From Bryobacteraceae bacterium (GTDB lineage: Bacteria > Acidobacteriota > Terriglobia > Bryobacterales > Bryobacteraceae), in the NCBI GenBank assembly GCA_030044325.1, contig JASHWA010000553.1, positions 1 through 7,179 on the forward strand: a stretch of DNA of 7,179 nucleotides, written 5' to 3'. Position 1 is the stretch's first letter; every line of letters begins with the position of its first letter. This document shows, one piece after another, positions 5,371-7,179 of the stretch. The translations under genes were made by a program, and so were the position numbers. The notes under the pieces are model-generated. The model was not told the origin of the DNA. It ran no database searches and worked only from the letters and a program-made list of their open reading frames with translations.

Positions 5371-6155
5371 AAGTTGGGTTCACCAAGGCGCACGGCGCGC
5401 GCAACGATTTTCTGCTGGCGTGGCGCGACGATTTGCCGGCCGTTTCCGACCACGCCGCGCTGGCGCGCGCGATCTGCGATCGCCACACGGGCGTCGGCGC
5501 GGACGGCTGGATCGTCATTTCGCACGCGGCCGGCGCCGATGCGGCGATCGAGCTGTGGAATTCCGACGGCAGCACCAGCGCGATCTCCGGCAACGGCACG
5601 CGCTGCGCGGCCGCGATGATCATGCAGGGCGAGGAGGTTCGCATCCGGACGGGCGCGGGCGTAAAACATCTGCGTTTGCTGAGCCGCGCGGGGCGCGTGC
5701 TTTCGATGGAGATGAACATGGGCCGCGCCGCGGTCGAATCGCGCGCGGTTTCGATTCACGGCCAGGACGCGGCGATTGTGGACGTGGGAAATCCGCAGTG
5801 CGCCATTTTCGTGACCGATTTTCCGGCCGAATGGCGCGCCATCGGCGCGGCGATCGAGCGCGATCCGCGGTTCCCCCAGCGCACCAATGTCTCCTTTATT
5901 CGCGTGCTGGACCGGCACACGATGGAGGTCCGATTTTTCGAGCGCGGCGCGGGGGAAACGATGAGTTCGGGCACCGGATCGACCGGGGCGGCGGCGGCGG
6001 CGATGGCGCGCGGGCTGGTGGAATCGCCGGTGGAAATTTTGACGCCGGCGGGTCCGCTGAGCGCACGATGGGAAAATGACGAGATCCGGCTGGCGGGTCC
6101 GGCGGAAATCGTCGCGCAGGGGGAATTTTATTTTTGTGAAGGAGCAAAGCCTTGA
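5367..6155 (+). CDS. dapF: Diaminopimelate epimerase with Ser replacing the second catalytic Cys
   Basis: DapF interconverts LL- and meso-diaminopimelate in the cytoplasm for lysine and peptidoglycan synthesis. At 262 aa it is slightly short for the family (about 270-280). Seen: FTKAHGARNDF (5-15), CDRHTGVGADG (37-47), substrate Asn N65 in WNSDGS, first catalytic cysteine C80 in SGNGTRC (74-80), GNPQCAIF (141-148), NVSF (174-177) and ERGAGET (192-198). The second catalytic cysteine normally follows as (A/S)CG(T/S)G; here the codons read S-S-G-T-G, so S201 stands in its place. The GNDF motif also has Arg12 where Gly is usual. Everything else argues for a genuine DapF fold and not PhzF. Activity may be retained with a Cys/Ser pair, altered, or lost. 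The start overlaps the glycosyltransferase stop (ATGA), and the stop overlaps the next gene's TTG. No other lysine-pathway gene is nearby. Confidence 0.9.
   Translation: MKVGFTKAHGARNDFLLAWRDDLPAVSDHAALARAICDRHTGVGADGWIVISHAAGADAAIELWNSDGSTSAISGNGTRCAAAMIMQGEEVRIRTGAGVKHLRLLSRAGRVLSMEMNMGRAAVESRAVSIHGQDAAIVDVGNPQCAIFVTDFPAEWRAIGAAIERDPRFPQRTNVSFIRVLDRHTMEVRFFERGAGETMSSGTGSTGAAAAAMARGLVESPVEILTPAGPLSARWENDEIRLAGPAEIVAQGEFYFCEGAKP
6139..6144 (+). promoter_or_regulatory. Ribosome binding site AAGGAG that fixes the TTG start at 6152
   Basis: AAGGAG is followed by seven bases and then TTG. It is the strongest Shine-Dalgarno match in the window and lies in the last codons of dapF. It decides the start of the nucleotide-sugar dehydrogenase, whose first in-frame ATG would come only at residue 109, beyond the NAD-binding motif. 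Confidence 0.8.
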
Positions 6156-7179
6156 ATCACGTTGAGAATCTGCGTGAACGCATCGAGTCGCACACGGCGC
6201 AGGTCGGCGTGGTCGGATTGGGATACGTGGGGCTGCCGCTGGCGGTGGAATTCGCCGAGGCGGGATTCCGCGTCACCGGAATCGATATCGACGCGCGCAA
6301 GGTGGCCGAGATCAATCGGGGCGAATCCTACGTGCAGGACGTTCCCACGGCGGTATTAAAGCCGCTGGTGGAATCGGGCAAGCTGCGGGCGACCGCGGAT
6401 TTCGCGGCGGTGGCGCAGCTCGACACCATCAACATTGCGGTTCCGACGCCGCTCAGAAAAACCAAAGATCCGGACATGAGCTACATCGTCAACGCGTGCC
6501 AGGAGATCGCGAAACATTTTCACGCGGGAATGTTGATCATTCTCGAATCGACAACCTATCCGGGAACCACGGATGAATTGATGCTGCCGATGTTCGAAAA
6601 AGCCGAGTGGAAAGCCGGGCGCGAATTTTTTCTGTGTTTTTCGCCGGAGCGCGTGGATCCCGGCAATCCCAAGTTTCAGACCAAAAATATTCCGAAGGTG
6701 GTGGGCGGAATTACGCCGGCGTGCACCGAGCTGGGCGCTCTGTTTTACGCGCAGGCGCTCGAAATCGTCGTCCCGGTGAGCTCCACGCGCGTGGCCGAGA
6801 TGGTCAAGCTGCTCGAAAACACGTTCCGCATGATCAATATCGGCCTGGTGAACGAAATCGCGCTGATGTGCGATCGCATGGAGATCAACGTGTGGGAGGT
6901 GATCGAAGCGGCGGCGACGAAGCCGTTCGGGTTCATGCCGTTTTATCCGGGGCCGGGGCTGGGCGGGCATTGCATCCCGATCGATCCGTTTTATCTATCC
7001 TGGAAAACCAAGCAGGCCGGCATCGAGGCGCGTTTTATCGAGCTGGCCGGCTACATCAACGGCCAGATGCCGCATTTCGTGGTCGACAAAATCCAGAATG
7101 CGCTGAACGATCATTCGAAACCGCTCAAAGGGTCGCGCGTGCTGGTGCTGGGCGTGGCGTACAAGCGCGATATCGACGA
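6152..7179 (+). CDS. Nucleotide-sugar dehydrogenase, UDP-GlcNAc/ManNAc 6-dehydrogenase type (3' end cut)
   Basis: This NAD-dependent enzyme oxidises C6 of a UDP-sugar in two steps to a uronic acid, supplying precursor for capsule, O-antigen or other surface polysaccharide. 342 codons are visible and open at the right edge; the family is about 430 aa. Seen: Rossmann motif GLGYVGLP (22-29), acidic end of the second strand in GIDID (43-47), AVPTP (96-100), ESTTYPGTT (132-140), FSPERVDPGN (163-172), catalytic-pocket K219 and N223 in EMVKLLENT, and catalytic cysteine C274 in GGHCIPIDPFY (271-281). The C-terminal UDP-binding domain has begun with GSRVLVLGVAYKRD (327-340). The phrase KNIPKVVGG (178-186) resembles WbpA/WecC/TviB-type enzymes more than UDP-glucose dehydrogenases, but substrate is not settled. 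The start is TTG at 6152, overlapping the dapF stop as TTGA, with AAGGAG upstream. Confidence 0.93.
   Translation, partial: MNHVENLRERIESHTAQVGVVGLGYVGLPLAVEFAEAGFRVTGIDIDARKVAEINRGESYVQDVPTAVLKPLVESGKLRATADFAAVAQLDTINIAVPTPLRKTKDPDMSYIVNACQEIAKHFHAGMLIILESTTYPGTTDELMLPMFEKAEWKAGREFFLCFSPERVDPGNPKFQTKNIPKVVGGITPACTELGALFYAQALEIVVPVSSTRVAEMVKLLENTFRMINIGLVNEIALMCDRMEINVWEVIEAAATKPFGFMPFYPGPGLGGHCIPIDPFYLSWKTKQAGIEARFIELAGYINGQMPHFVVDKIQNALNDHSKPLKGSRVLVLGVAYKRDID

Noticed and set aside
5374..6079. Alternative plus-strand frames inside dapF (81 and 219 codons)
   Set aside because: These are out-of-frame Arg/Gly-rich shadows; the dapF frame carries the family motifs throughout.
5367..6155. PhzF-like isomerase instead of DapF
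   Set aside because: PhzF proteins lack the GNGxRC cysteine motif and the ERGAGET segment; both are present here, so a DapF-group assignment is better despite the second-cysteine change.
6162..6359. A small 65-codon plus-strand frame at the start of the dehydrogenase
   Set aside because: It is a frame-shifted reading of the NAD-binding region; the TTG-started frame with AAGGAG gives the intact Rossmann motif.

Overview
This is a GC-rich, densely packed stretch of chromosome from what looks like a free-living Gram-negative-type bacterium. The gene style and the unusual DapF sequence suggest Acidobacteriota (Solibacter/Bryobacter-like), but that is a judgement from memory and not a proven placement. 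I see no mobile element, CRISPR array, tRNA or rRNA. No stretch longer than about 65 bases lacks a gene, and the many long antisense frames are GC artefacts.

Left part (1-1841, minus strand): a tight three-gene unit read right to left. It holds two consecutive secreted proteins of unknown function that are paralogues of each other (ATGA overlap between them), followed 8 bases later by an ABC transporter ATPase of the nitrate/sulfonate/taurine/thiamine-precursor type, which runs off the left edge. A 60-base divergent intergenic region (1842-1901) separates this unit from the plus-strand genes. It contains a 13+13 base inverted repeat with one mismatch, and its two outer ends are TATGCT -10-like hexamers pointing in opposite directions.

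Middle (1902-3807, plus strand): an exported parvulin-type peptidyl-prolyl isomerase (SurA/PrsA-like), then a PfkB-family carbohydrate kinase after a 16-base gap that contains a TACAAT -10-like box placed so that transcription could begin at or next to the ATG. A compact multi-armed palindrome (3806-3858), starting inside the kinase stop codon, separates this part from the next.

Right part (3871-7179, plus strand): an envelope-directed operon with stop/start overlaps. A polytopic membrane glycosyltransferase (GT39/ArnT-like) overlaps dapF by ATGA, and dapF overlaps a nucleotide-sugar dehydrogenase by TTGA, with a strong Shine-Dalgarno site in the end of dapF fixing the TTG start. The products fit peptidoglycan precursor synthesis (meso-diaminopimelate) and surface polysaccharide or glycan assembly. 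The most notable point is that DapF keeps the first catalytic cysteine (C80) but has serine (S201) where the second one belongs, and also carries Arg in place of Gly in the N-terminal GxGNDF-type motif.

No clearly new multi-gene system is visible. The points most worth following are the Cys/Ser DapF, the symmetric divergent control region, the palindromic element and the tandem secreted paralogues tied to an ABC ATPase.
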